A stretch of 64,000 nucleotides of DNA from positions 124,001-188,000 of the forward strand of contig RZUM01000007.1 of the NCBI GenBank assembly GCA_004193205.1, in the 5' to 3' direction. Position numbers and translations under genes: made by a program. Shown here in pieces: positions 42,460-51,151 of the stretch; position 1 is the first letter of the stretch; each line of letters starts with the position of its first letter. The notes beneath the pieces are model-generated. The model was not told the origin of the DNA and made no database searches. It worked only from the letters and a program-made list of their open reading frames with translations. This stretch comes from Gordonia sediminis (GTDB taxonomy: Bacteria > Actinomycetota > Actinomycetes > Mycobacteriales > Mycobacteriaceae).

Positions 42460-44117
42460 GCGGCGCTCCGCAGCAGCAGGACCCCGCTCGGTGTGAGCCC
42501 ACCGCTACTGACCACACCGACGCGAGCATCCGCGACCTGCCGGTCCCCGGCGTCACCGCGCAACTGGACAATCGCCTCGTGCAACAGCCCCATTCCGTGG
42601 GTGCGGCCATGGGACAACTGGCCGCCGTGGGTGTTGATCGGAATCTGGCCCTCGAGGGAGATGTTCTTACCGCCGTCGAGGAAGTCTTTCGCCTCACCGA
42701 TCCCGCAGAAACCGAGCGCCTCGATCCAGGACAGGCAGTTGACCGTGAACCCGTCGTAGAGTTCGGCGACGTCGACGTCGTCGGGCGTCATCGAGGTCCG
42801 TGACCAGAGGTGCGCTGCTTGTCCGAGAACCTGTGGCTCGTGGGTCAATGTGCTCTGATCCCAGTCCATCCGCTCGATGATCTGCGTGCCGACCGCCTCG
42901 ACGAGGACGGGTGCGTGGGCCAGGTCTGCGGTGGTGTCGACCGCGGATACGATCACCGCGACCGCGCCGTCGCAGGGGACGTCACAGTCGTAGAGGCCCA
43001 GCGGTGTCGTGATGGGTCGGGCCGACATGTAGTCGTCCATGGTCAGGGGATCGCGGTAGACGGCGCTCGTGTTCAGCGCGGCGTTTGCCCGCTGGTTCAA
43101 CGCGATCCAGCCGAGCGTCTCCCGCGTCGTGCCGTAGCGGTGGAAGTGTCGCTGGGCGTTCTGTGCGAGGGTGTGCGCGGCCGATGTGGCGCCGTATGGC
43201 ACCATCCAACTCGCTGTTCGGCCCCCGGGTGGCGTGATCCGCCCCGACTTGACGAGTTCGTTGTAGGTTGCCTCCCAGACGGTGCGGTAGCAGAGCACTT
43301 GTCGCACAAGGCCACTCGCGACCGCGGTCATCGCCGCGATCACCGAACCACCGGGCCCGAAGGTCTCGATCCCGCCGTTGTGCCAGGTCGGGCGGATGCC
43401 GAGGGCGGCCTCGACCGACGTGACCCCACCTTCGCCGAAGCCGCCGACGTTGCCGCCGCCCGGATAGGTGGCGATGCCGTCGATGTCGGCCATGGTCAGG
43501 CCCGCGTCGGCGACCGCGTTCTTGCAGGCCTCGATGGTGAGGCTCAGCGGAGGGACCATCAGCCGTCGCCCGATGCGCGACATGCCGACTCCGGTGAGTG
43601 CGACCTTGTCCTCGAACTTCGCTGACGTCACCATGGGGCGGACGTGGCGGGCGAAGTCGGTCGGCGCGATCTCGTCGTCGGGCAGGGGTGCGGGCTCGGA
43701 CGGTTGCTCGGCGGCGGGACGGAAGACCGGCAGCCACACATCGTCGACGTGCTCGAAATCCACCTCGACCGACATGCCCAGATACAGGTCGTCGGGATCG
43801 CTGTCGATGATGTTGGTCGTCAGGCGGATTCGTGGGTCCTCGACCAGCGCCACTTGGCTGACCACATACGGTGGCTTCAGTCCGGGTAGCGCGAACCGAT
43901 GGTTGACGGTGAAGCCGGCGAGAGTCCCGCGTCCGGACACCACGCGATGTCCGAGCTCGGTGCCGTGGCAGTAGCGGCACACCGGCTGCGGCGGATGCAG
44001 CAGCGAGTTGCAGCTCGTGCACTCCTGAATGCGGAGCACATCGTCGGCGCCGGACGTCCAGTAGAACTCGTTTGCCGCGGTCAGCTGAGGGAGTGGTCGT
44101 TGTGGCCCGTCGGGCAC
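42456..44117 (-). CDS. DUF35 (Zn-ribbon/OB-fold)-thiolase-like fusion, probable retro-aldolase
   Basis: A 553-aa fusion. Residues about 1-150 are a DUF35 acyl-CoA-associated OB-fold protein with a zinc ribbon (CTSCNSLLHPPQPVCRYC near residue 33). Residues about 165-553 are a SCP-x/Ltp2-type thiolase-like domain. The usual nucleophilic Cys is absent (ETFGPGGSVIAAM), and VAELYDGFTVNCLSW near 456 carries a Tyr comparable to that of the Ltp2 steroid side-chain aldolase. In known systems Ltp2 needs a separate DUF35 partner (ChsH2); here both are one chain. I infer retro-aldol release of acetyl- or propionyl-CoA. It overlaps the hydrolase gene and follows the P450 by 3 bp. Confidence 0.85.
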   Translation of the reverse strand: MPDGPQRPLPQLTAANEFYWTSGADDVLRIQECTSCNSLLHPPQPVCRYCHGTELGHRVVSGRGTLAGFTVNHRFALPGLKPPYVVSQVALVEDPRIRLTTNIIDSDPDDLYLGMSVEVDFEHVDDVWLPVFRPAAEQPSEPAPLPDDEIAPTDFARHVRPMVTSAKFEDKVALTGVGMSRIGRRLMVPPLSLTIEACKNAVADAGLTMADIDGIATYPGGGNVGGFGEGGVTSVEAALGIRPTWHNGGIETFGPGGSVIAAMTAVASGLVRQVLCYRTVWEATYNELVKSGRITPPGGRTASWMVPYGATSAAHTLAQNAQRHFHRYGTTRETLGWIALNQRANAALNTSAVYRDPLTMDDYMSARPITTPLGLYDCDVPCDGAVAVIVSAVDTTADLAHAPVLVEAVGTQIIERMDWDQSTLTHEPQVLGQAAHLWSRTSMTPDDVDVAELYDGFTVNCLSWIEALGFCGIGEAKDFLDGGKNISLEGQIPINTHGGQLSHGRTHGMGLLHEAIVQLRGDAGDRQVADARVGVVSSGGLTPSGVLLLRSAA

Positions 44118-44120
44118 GTG

Positions 44121-45485
44121 TCAGCCCTTCTGCTTCGCGCGGGTCACAGCGAGTGGTTCGGCCAGATTCTGCTCGTCCACCATCTGCTGCACCTCGACGA
44201 GAGTGTCGGCGAGACCCGCGTGGGTCCGGGGGCCCGGGGTGAAGGTTGCCGGCAGATGCCGCATGCCCTGGATCACGCCGATGGAGTCGTAGTGCACGGC
44301 GGTCTCGGGATCGCACCGGTAGTCGGGCATCCGATCGAGGACGGCGACGACCATACGTTTGAACACCGTCCGCGCCACATTCGATCCGATGCAGCGATGC
44401 ACACCGAGGCCGAAGCTGAAGTGGCGGTTGCCGGTACGGTCGAGATGGATCGTGTCGGGGTCATCGAAGACCTCGGGGTCGCGGTTCGCCATCGCCCACG
44501 ACAGCCAGAGTCGTTCGCCCTCACGGAAATCGGTGCCGTCGGAGGCCTCGAAGTCCTTCGAGATGGTGCGTCCGTCACCTGCGGCCGGGGTGAAGTAGCG
44601 CAGGAATTCCTCGGTCGCCGCGTCGAGCAGGGTGTCCCGGTCGTCGCTGAGACGCCGCCGCTCCTCGGGATTCTCCGACAGCCATTCGAGGGCATGTGCG
44701 GTGAGTGCGGTCGTTGTGTCGAATCCGCCGCCGATGACGAGGCTGAGGATGCCGAGCAGTTCCATGTCGTCGGGATCATCGCCCTCGAAATGGGCGTTCG
44801 CCACTGCGTTGATGATCCCGGGACGCGGATTCGCGCGGATCTCGAAGAGATTCGTGATCAGGTCGATGCCGAGCTGCCGATGGAGTTCTGCCACCCGTGG
44901 TGCGTCGGGTGAGTCGGGCGGTGTGTAGACCGCCGCGTGGACGGGTTCGTTGTAGATGGTCCACCGCTCCACCGGAATGCCCAGCATCGCCAGGGTGAGA
45001 ACTGCGGGAACGACATTCGCCAGCTCGTCGACGAAGTCGATCTGTCCGGATTCGATCTTCTCGTCGATGCAGGCGTGAATGACTTTGTCGATCAACGGCA
45101 CCCACCGTGCGACCGCTGCGGGCGACAAGTACGGGTTGAGGATGGATCTGTAGTACTTGTGCTCGGGCTCGTCCATCTCGAGGATTCCGCCCCGGATTCC
45201 CGACGCGCGTTCGGCAGTGGGGATGTTGATGCCCTTGTAGCCGCGGCGCTGGCTTTTCACGTCGTGGTCGTTGGAGATGTACGGACACCGGGCGAGTTCG
45301 AACACGGCCGAGCTGCTGGCCGCCACCCAGTGACCGTTGTAGGTGTCGCTCCACGCAACCGGGCACTTCTCCTGCATCTCGTGGCTGATGTCGAGGAAGT
45401 TCTCTCGATAGTCGGCGGCGTGCCGATCGAACGGGTAGCGGTTCTGTTTGCGTGCGTGGTCGTCTGCGATGCTGTCAGTTGTCAC
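44121..45485 (-). CDS. Cytochrome P450
   Basis: A 454-aa soluble bacterial P450. The I-helix oxygen-binding motif is GGGFDTTT near residue 253, the ExxR pair is in TEEFLRY near 290 and the heme ligand Cys is in FSFGLGVHRCIGS near 370. It is followed on the same operon by genes that would process the oxidised product and is preceded by a matching ferredoxin, so the pair forms a class I system; the reductase must be elsewhere. Likely hydroxylates an unactivated carbon of the substrate. Family number cannot be given. Confidence 0.95.
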   Translation of the reverse strand: MTTDSIADDHARKQNRYPFDRHAADYRENFLDISHEMQEKCPVAWSDTYNGHWVAASSSAVFELARCPYISNDHDVKSQRRGYKGINIPTAERASGIRGGILEMDEPEHKYYRSILNPYLSPAAVARWVPLIDKVIHACIDEKIESGQIDFVDELANVVPAVLTLAMLGIPVERWTIYNEPVHAAVYTPPDSPDAPRVAELHRQLGIDLITNLFEIRANPRPGIINAVANAHFEGDDPDDMELLGILSLVIGGGFDTTTALTAHALEWLSENPEERRRLSDDRDTLLDAATEEFLRYFTPAAGDGRTISKDFEASDGTDFREGERLWLSWAMANRDPEVFDDPDTIHLDRTGNRHFSFGLGVHRCIGSNVARTVFKRMVVAVLDRMPDYRCDPETAVHYDSIGVIQGMRHLPATFTPGPRTHAGLADTLVEVQQMVDEQNLAEPLAVTRAKQKG

Positions 45486-45529
45486 CGGGTATTCCTTCAG
45501 GCGGGGTCATGTGCAGATCGGGCGGCCGG

Positions 45530-45724
45530 TCACTCGACGATGGAGATGGCTTGCTCGGGGCAGGAGCGCACAGCTTCACGCACCTGCTTCTCGTAACCGG
45601 CCGGGACGTCCCCCTCCGCGGGTGTCGAATGCCCGTCGATCTCGCTCAGTTCGAACGAATCCGGTGCAACCATCGCGCAGAGGGTGTGGCCCTGGCAGCG
45701 GTCACCATCCACCTTCACCTTCAT
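45530..45724 (-). CDS. Ferredoxin, P450-associated 3Fe-4S type
   Basis: A 64-aa single-cluster ferredoxin. The ligands are C-x2-H-x2-C (CQGHTLC near residue 11) and a late Cys in RSCPEQA near 54, a pattern typical of mycobacterial P450 partners in which His replaces one Cys. I start at ATG 45724 with GAGGAGATC upstream; the longer frame to 45802 overlaps the SDR gene. It passes electrons to the adjacent P450. Confidence 0.93.
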   Translation of the reverse strand: MKVKVDGDRCQGHTLCAMVAPDSFELSEIDGHSTPAEGDVPAGYEKQVREAVRSCPEQAISIVE

Positions 45725-45780
45725 GGCTGATCTCCTCGTATGTTGTGAAAGATAGTGAATAGCAATAGTGCTGGGGAAAG

Positions 45781-46641
45781 TCAGATGTGCCAGTCGTACC
45801 ACTTGAGGTAACCGCCGGCGTCCACCCGCATCTGCATGCCGGTGACATAGCGGGCTTCATCGGAAGCGAGGAACAACACGGTGTTGCTGATGTCGCCCGG
45901 CTCCACCCACGGTGTCCGCATCGCTTGCTGGACGTAGAACGCGGGAGTCGCGTCCTCCTTGGTGGGGTGCTCCAGATCAGGGCGGAAGGAACGGTACATC
46001 GGCTCGCTCTGCAGCATGTCGGTGTTGCAGTTGGTCGGGTGGACGACGTTCGCGCGAATGCCGCGAGGTGCCAGATGAGTGGCCAGGTGGTGGATGTACT
46101 GGGACAGCGCTCGCTTCGAGAACACGTAGGCGACACCGCCGAGATCCTTGCCGGGCACGTCGACCTTGCTGACGTCCATGAGCGCAGCCGTCGAGCCGGT
46201 GGCGATGATCGATGCTCCCTCACCCAGGTGCGGAAGTGCGACCTGCACGGCGTTCATGGTGCCGATCAGGTTGGTGTCGATGACGTCGCACCAGGCCTGC
46301 ACGGCCGGCTCGCCCTTCATGCCCGCGACGCCGGCCTGGGCGACGACGATGTCGAGTTTGCCGAGTTCGGCGACGCCCTGCTCGACGGCGGTGCGCAACT
46401 GGGCGGCTTCCCGGACATCGGCCTGTACCGCGACAACCCGGCGGTCGGCCTTCTCGATCAGTCTCGCGGTCTCTTCGAGGTCCTCGGCGGTCGCCATCGG
46501 GTAACCGATGGCGTCGAGGTCCTTGCACACGTCGACCGCGATGATGTCGGCACCCTCCTCGGCCAGACGTACCGCGTGGCTGCGGCCCTGTCCTCGAGCG
46601 GCGCCGGTGACGAACGCGACCTTGCCTTCTACGCGACCCAT
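45781..46641 (-). CDS. Mycofactocin-coupled SDR family oxidoreductase
   Basis: A 286-aa SDR of the mycofactocin-dependent subfamily, recognised from GAARGQGRSHAVRLAEEGADI at the start (residues 13-33), the long DVCKDLDAIGYPMATAEDLEET insert, YVFSK active site near 175 and VDAGGYLKWYDWH at the end. Members keep NAD(H) bound and pass electrons to mycofactocin, a peptide-derived redox cofactor of actinobacteria. The mftABCDEF genes are not in the window. It is in the P450/ferredoxin operon and would oxidise the alcohol produced there. Confidence 0.92.
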   Translation of the reverse strand: MGRVEGKVAFVTGAARGQGRSHAVRLAEEGADIIAVDVCKDLDAIGYPMATAEDLEETARLIEKADRRVVAVQADVREAAQLRTAVEQGVAELGKLDIVVAQAGVAGMKGEPAVQAWCDVIDTNLIGTMNAVQVALPHLGEGASIIATGSTAALMDVSKVDVPGKDLGGVAYVFSKRALSQYIHHLATHLAPRGIRANVVHPTNCNTDMLQSEPMYRSFRPDLEHPTKEDATPAFYVQQAMRTPWVEPGDISNTVLFLASDEARYVTGMQMRVDAGGYLKWYDWHI

Positions 46642-46695
46642 GTGCTTGCCCTTCTCGTACTCGTCGATGTGTGATGTTTGACTGATGTTGTCGGA

Positions 46696-47403
46696 CTAGG
46701 TATTTCGGCCACCGTTGACTCCGAGGATCTGACCGGTGATGTAGCCGGCGTCCTCGGAGATGAGGAATGCGCAGGCGGCGGCGATGTCCTCGGGGCGTCC
46801 GACGCGGCGGACCGGAGTACGCAAGATGTGGTCTTCGACGGTTCCGCCGAGCAGCTTCCGCCCTTCCGCGGAACGGAGCATCGGAGTGTCGACGAAACCC
46901 GGAGGCACCGCGTTGACGGTGATGCCATTGGGCCCGAGTTCGAGGGCCAGCGACTTGGTGAGCCCGTTGACCGCCGACTTCGCCGCCACATAGTGCGCCA
47001 TGAACGGCTGTCCCGAATGTGCGCTCGACGACGAGATGTTCACGATCCGGCCCCATTCGGCCTCGAGCATGTCGGGCAGGGCGGCCTGGATCGTGTGGAA
47101 CACACCGTTCAGGTTCACGTCGATGACCTTGCGCCATTCGTCGAAGCTCATCTTGGTGAACTTCTGGAACCCGTCGATGCCGGCAGCGTTGACGAGAATC
47201 GTGATGGGGCCGAGGCTTTCCCGGATCGCCGCGAACGCCGCGTCGACCTGGGCGCGGTCGGTGACATCGGCCGTCTGGGCGAGGGGGTCATCCGCCGACG
47301 GCGACAGGTCGACCGTCCCGACGTGATACCCCTCGCTGCGCAGTCGCTCGGCGACCGCCAATCCGATTCCCGATGCACCACCGGTGACGATCGCGGTCTT
47401 CAC
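46696..47403 (-). CDS. SDR family oxidoreductase (FabG-like)
   Basis: A 235-aa classical SDR: GGASGIG near residue 8, NAAG near 73, catalytic YVAAK near 138 and VNGGRNT at the end. It is short but complete. The start at 47403 overlaps the TauD-type gene by 4 bp (ATGA). It probably oxidises a hydroxyl or hydroxyacyl-CoA intermediate. It is distinct from the neighbouring mycofactocin-type SDR, which has the specific insert. Confidence 0.9.
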   Translation of the reverse strand: MKTAIVTGGASGIGLAVAERLRSEGYHVGTVDLSPSADDPLAQTADVTDRAQVDAAFAAIRESLGPITILVNAAGIDGFQKFTKMSFDEWRKVIDVNLNGVFHTIQAALPDMLEAEWGRIVNISSSSAHSGQPFMAHYVAAKSAVNGLTKSLALELGPNGITVNAVPPGFVDTPMLRSAEGRKLLGGTVEDHILRTPVRRVGRPEDIAAACAFLISEDAGYITGQILGVNGGRNT

Positions 47404-48203
47404 GCCCAGGCCTCATCTCCGGCGATCGTCGTCCGGTGCATGGTGCGCTCGGATGACGGATCGTAGGGCAGCGCCCGGTGCAGCATGCCGGTGTTGTCCC
47501 AGATGACGACGTCGTCGGGTTCCCAGTCGTGGACGTAGGAGAACCGCTCCTGCGTGGACCAGGCGAGCAGTTCGTCGAGCAGTTCGCGGCTCTCCTCGGG
47601 ACGCATCCCGACGATGTGGTCGGCGGTCGCGCCGATGACCAGGGAGCGGCGCCCGTCACGTCGTTGCCACACAAGCGAACTCTCGTGCGTCGGGAGTTGG
47701 CGCCACGCCGCGAGCTGCTCGTCGCTGGGGTCGGGGTGGACAAGCCGCTGCGCGGCCTCGAAGCTGTGCACGACCCGCAAGCCCTCGTAGCGCTTGCGAT
47801 CCTGCTCGGGCAGGTTCTCGTACGCCGCATAGGTACTCGCGAACTCGGTGCCCCCACCGACCATCGCCACGTGCCGGGCCGTGAGCATGGTGGCCTTCGC
47901 GGGGATGTCGTTGGTCGTGTCGTCGATGTGCCAGTTGAAGGTGCCCTTGAGGTACTCCGCAGACCGTGACTTCGCAGGATCCAGCGAGACGACGAACACC
48001 TCCCGGCCTGCAGGTGCGAGGACCGGACCCAGCTTCTTGCTGAACGCGACCTGGGCGTCGTCGTCGAGATGTAGCCCGCGGATCAGCAGCACGCCACGCC
48101 ATTTGAGGGCCTCGAGGCAGCGGCCGATCACGACCTCGTCGTCGAGGCTGTCGATCCCGGTCACTTGCACGCCCATGGCGGGGGTGAGGGCTGTTGTCTG
48201 CAT
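47400..48203 (-). CDS. TauD/TfdA family Fe(II)/2-oxoglutarate dioxygenase
   Basis: A 267-aa cytoplasmic oxygenase. The facial triad is visible: His and Asp in NWHIDDTT near residue 96 and the distal His in MLHRALPYDPSS near 244, with Arg in RTMHRTTI as 2-oxoglutarate ligand. I start it at ATG 48203, with GGGAG upstream; the longer frame to 48248 would run into the operator. It would hydroxylate a C-H bond using O2 and 2-oxoglutarate. First gene of the nine-gene P450 operon, with a near-perfect operator 25 bp upstream. Confidence 0.9.
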   Translation of the reverse strand: MQTTALTPAMGVQVTGIDSLDDEVVIGRCLEALKWRGVLLIRGLHLDDDAQVAFSKKLGPVLAPAGREVFVVSLDPAKSRSAEYLKGTFNWHIDDTTNDIPAKATMLTARHVAMVGGGTEFASTYAAYENLPEQDRKRYEGLRVVHSFEAAQRLVHPDPSDEQLAAWRQLPTHESSLVWQRRDGRRSLVIGATADHIVGMRPEESRELLDELLAWSTQERFSYVHDWEPDDVVIWDNTGMLHRALPYDPSSERTMHRTTIAGDEAWA

Positions 48204-48228
48204 CACAAGAATCTCCCTTCCTATGAAT

Positions 48229-48243
48229 GAGAACCGTACTCTC
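48229..48243. promoter_or_regulatory. Operator of the 15-bp palindrome family, TauD/P450 operon promoter
   Basis: GAGAACCGTACTCTC matches 9 of 10 arm bases. It lies 25 bp upstream of the TauD-type start. Confidence 0.65.
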
Positions 48244-48390
48244 TCCACTTGCGAATCGGCAAGCGGAGTCTCTGATCGGCCGTGGTCATTGTGGTGAGCC
48301 CGTCGCGGGTTGCTGTCGAAAATCGTGGGTGTCGCGCCGTCGGAATGCTGCTACAGTGCCGACTAAGAGAGTGTGGCGTTAGTCATATTT

Positions 48391-48405
48391 GAGAACGCAA
48401 TTTCC
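48391..48405. promoter_or_regulatory. Weak operator-like site upstream of the aldehyde dehydrogenase gene
   Basis: GAGAACGCAATTTCC matches 8 of 10 arm bases and lies 26 bp upstream of the likely ALDH start, the same distance as the better sites at other promoters. The stretch between the two sites (48244-48390) has no gene. Confidence 0.5.
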
Positions 48406-48431
48406 AGTCTGATCCAGTGTGAGGAGTGACG

Positions 48432-49934
48432 GTGAGTCAAGGGACAGTGACGCCGGCCGAGATCAACGACGGTTCCGGCCCGACAGGCGGTATCAGGAAG
48501 CGCATGCTGATCGATGGCGTGCTCGTCGACAAGGAACGGATATTCGACTCGGTGAACCCTGCGACCGGCGAGGTTCTCGGCGCTGCGCCGGACGGGGATG
48601 TCGCGGACGCCGAGGCCGCGATCGCAGCCGCCCGGAAAGCCTTCGAGGAGTCGGGATGGGCCACCGACATCGCGTTGCGGGCGCGTTGCCTCGATCAGTT
48701 GCACTCCGCGCTTATCGAACACGCCGAGGAATTGCGTGACCTGACGATCGCCGATGTCGGCGCCACCCGGATGCTTACGCACGGAAACCAGCTCGATGCC
48801 CCCATCGAGATCGTGCGGTACTACGCGGATCTGCTACCTGAATACCCGCTGACCGAGGAACTCGAGGACATCGAGATCCGTGGGGAGAAACATCGCCGAT
48901 GGATCGAGAAAGAAGCCGCCGGCGTCGTCTCGGCGATCGTCGCCTACAACTACCCGAACCAGCTCGCACTGGCCAAGCTGGCCCCCGCATTGGCAGCCGG
49001 CTGCACCGTGGTGCTCAAGGCTGCGCCCGACACCCCGCTGATCACCCTGGCCATCGGTGAGCTGATCGCCGAGCACACCGACATCCCGGCGGGCGTTGTC
49101 AATGTCATCTCGTCATCGAGCGTCGAGGTCGGGAAGGTCATGACCACCCATCCCGAGGTCGACGTCGTCACCTTCACCGGATCGACGCCGGTCGGCAAGC
49201 AGATCATGGCGGCCGCGAGCGATTCGCTCAAACGGGTGTTCCTCGAACTCGGTGGGAAGTCAGCACTCGTCGTCCTCGACGATGCCGACCTCACCAGCGC
49301 CGCCATGTTCGCGGCATTCACGATCTGTTCGCACGCCGGCCAGGGATGTGCCCTGACCACCCGCCTCGTCGTACCGCGTGCCGTCCACGACCAGCTCGTC
49401 GAGATGGTCGCCGCGATGCTTGACCGCGTCACGATGGGCGACCCGAACGACTTGAAGACCTACCTGGGTCCCCTCATCAGCGAACGTCAGCGCGACAAGG
49501 TGGACGGGATGGTCAAGCGTGCCGTCGAGGCGGGGGCGCGAATGGTGCGTGGTGGCACCCGTGTCCACCCCGGATTCTTCTACACGCCAACGCTGTTGGC
49601 CGACGTCGAACCGGACAGCGAGATCGCGCAGGAAGAGGTCTTCGGCCCTGTGCTCGCGGTGATCCCGCACGACGGTGACGACCACGCCGTCGAGATCGCG
49701 AACAACTCCCGCTACGGGCTGTCGGGCGGTGTGCTGAGCGCCGACGAAGAGCGGGCGATCGCCGTCGGGCGACGCATCCGGACCGGCACGTTCAGTGTCA
49801 ACGGCGGCAACTACTTCACCCCGGACATGCCGTTCGGCGGCTACAAGGAATCCGGGATCGGCCGCGAGCTGGGTACGCCCGGGCTGGAGGAGTTCTTCGA
49901 GCTCAAGGCGTTTGCCACGAAGGTCGCGTCGTGA
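48432..49934 (+). CDS. Aldehyde dehydrogenase family protein
   Basis: A 500-aa NAD(P)-dependent aldehyde dehydrogenase. NYPNQLALAKLAPALAAG near residue 170, FTGSTPVGKQI near 242, the catalytic Glu in LELGGKSA near 273 and the nucleophilic Cys in GQGCALTTR near 307 are all present. The GTG at 48432 has GAGGAG five bases upstream; a GTG at 48426 would overlap it. It would turn the aldehyde made from P450/SDR products into the acid. It overlaps the CoA-transferase gene, which would then activate the acid. Confidence 0.93.
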   Translation: MSQGTVTPAEINDGSGPTGGIRKRMLIDGVLVDKERIFDSVNPATGEVLGAAPDGDVADAEAAIAAARKAFEESGWATDIALRARCLDQLHSALIEHAEELRDLTIADVGATRMLTHGNQLDAPIEIVRYYADLLPEYPLTEELEDIEIRGEKHRRWIEKEAAGVVSAIVAYNYPNQLALAKLAPALAAGCTVVLKAAPDTPLITLAIGELIAEHTDIPAGVVNVISSSSVEVGKVMTTHPEVDVVTFTGSTPVGKQIMAAASDSLKRVFLELGGKSALVVLDDADLTSAAMFAAFTICSHAGQGCALTTRLVVPRAVHDQLVEMVAAMLDRVTMGDPNDLKTYLGPLISERQRDKVDGMVKRAVEAGARMVRGGTRVHPGFFYTPTLLADVEPDSEIAQEEVFGPVLAVIPHDGDDHAVEIANNSRYGLSGGVLSADEERAIAVGRRIRTGTFSVNGGNYFTPDMPFGGYKESGIGRELGTPGLEEFFELKAFATKVAS

Positions 49935-51136
49935 AGCCGCTCGAGGGCGTCCGCGTTCTCGAGGTTGCGATGTACGGCTTCGTGCCGTCGGCCGGCGCGG
50001 TGCTGGCCGAATGGGGTGCGGAGGTCATCAAGGTCGAGCACGCGGTCACCGGTGACCCGCAGCGCGGGCTGCGGCAGACAGGGACGTTCCGGATCGACGG
50101 CGATGTCAATCCCAATGTGGAACATGCCAATCGGGGAAAGCGCAGCATCGGACTGGACATGTCGACCGACGGCGGGCGAGAAGTCCTCTATGAGCTGACG
50201 CGGCGGGCCGACGTCTTCCTGACCAGCTTCCTGCCGGGTCCCCGGGTAAGGTTCGGCATCGACGTCGACGACATCCGCGCGGTCAACCCGCAGATCGTCT
50301 ACGCACGCGGAAGTGCGCTCGGGCCCAGGGGCGTCGAGTCCGATCGCGGCGGCTATGACATGACGGCGTTCTGGTCGCGCGGCGGCATCGCGGCCACGAT
50401 CACCCCGCCCGGCAACGAGGGCATCATCAACCCACCCGGACCCGCTTTCGGAGACACCATCTCCGGAACCAACCTCGCGGGCGGCATCGCCGCGGCACTC
50501 TTCCGGCGCGAACGGACCGGCGAGGGTTCGGTGGTCGACGTGTCGTTGCTCGGCAGCGGGCTCTGGGCGATGGGACACACCGTAGGCCTGTCGCTGTTCC
50601 TGGACCAGCCGATGATCGCGCCCAAACCGGGAGCGCATGGGTCGCCGCGAAACCCGTTGTCGGGGCTCTACAAGACCTCCGACGACCGCTACCTGTCGTT
50701 CGTCATGCTGCAGCCCGGGAAGTTCTGGCGCGACGTGTGCGAACACATCGACCGCCCCGAGCTTGCCGACGATCCACGCTTCGCCACCGGGGAGGCGATC
50801 GCGGAGAACACCGCGGACGCCGTGGCGACCCTGCGCGAGGTGATCGGTCAGCGCACGCTGGCCGAGTGGACCAAGCAGTTCGCCACGCTCTCCGGACCAT
50901 GGGCGCCGGTGCAGGACTCACTGCAGGTCGGGCAGGATGCTCAGATCCGCGCCAACGACTACATCGTCGACGTCGGCGAACTCGAACTGGTCAGCAACCC
51001 GGTGCAATTCGACACGACTCGGCCAGAGGTCGGACCGGCACCGGAATTCGCCGCCCAGACCGACGAGATCCTCGTCGAACTCGGCCTCGACTGGGACCGC
51101 ATCATCGAGCTGAAGACCGCCGGCGCGGTCACCTAG
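49931..51136 (+). CDS. Class III CoA-transferase (CaiB/BaiF family)
   Basis: A 401-aa CoA-transferase. MKPLEGVRVLEVAMYGFVPS opens the fold, NRGKRSIGLDMST is near residue 75 and the catalytic Asp lies in PAFGDTISGTNLAGG near 177. Starts at a GTG that overlaps the ALDH stop (GTGA). It would attach CoA to the acid produced by the ALDH. Paralogue of the protein at 26568-27827. Confidence 0.93.
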   Translation: MKPLEGVRVLEVAMYGFVPSAGAVLAEWGAEVIKVEHAVTGDPQRGLRQTGTFRIDGDVNPNVEHANRGKRSIGLDMSTDGGREVLYELTRRADVFLTSFLPGPRVRFGIDVDDIRAVNPQIVYARGSALGPRGVESDRGGYDMTAFWSRGGIAATITPPGNEGIINPPGPAFGDTISGTNLAGGIAAALFRRERTGEGSVVDVSLLGSGLWAMGHTVGLSLFLDQPMIAPKPGAHGSPRNPLSGLYKTSDDRYLSFVMLQPGKFWRDVCEHIDRPELADDPRFATGEAIAENTADAVATLREVIGQRTLAEWTKQFATLSGPWAPVQDSLQVGQDAQIRANDYIVDVGELELVSNPVQFDTTRPEVGPAPEFAAQTDEILVELGLDWDRIIELKTAGAVT

Positions 51137-51151
51137 AGCACGGAGGGTCTG

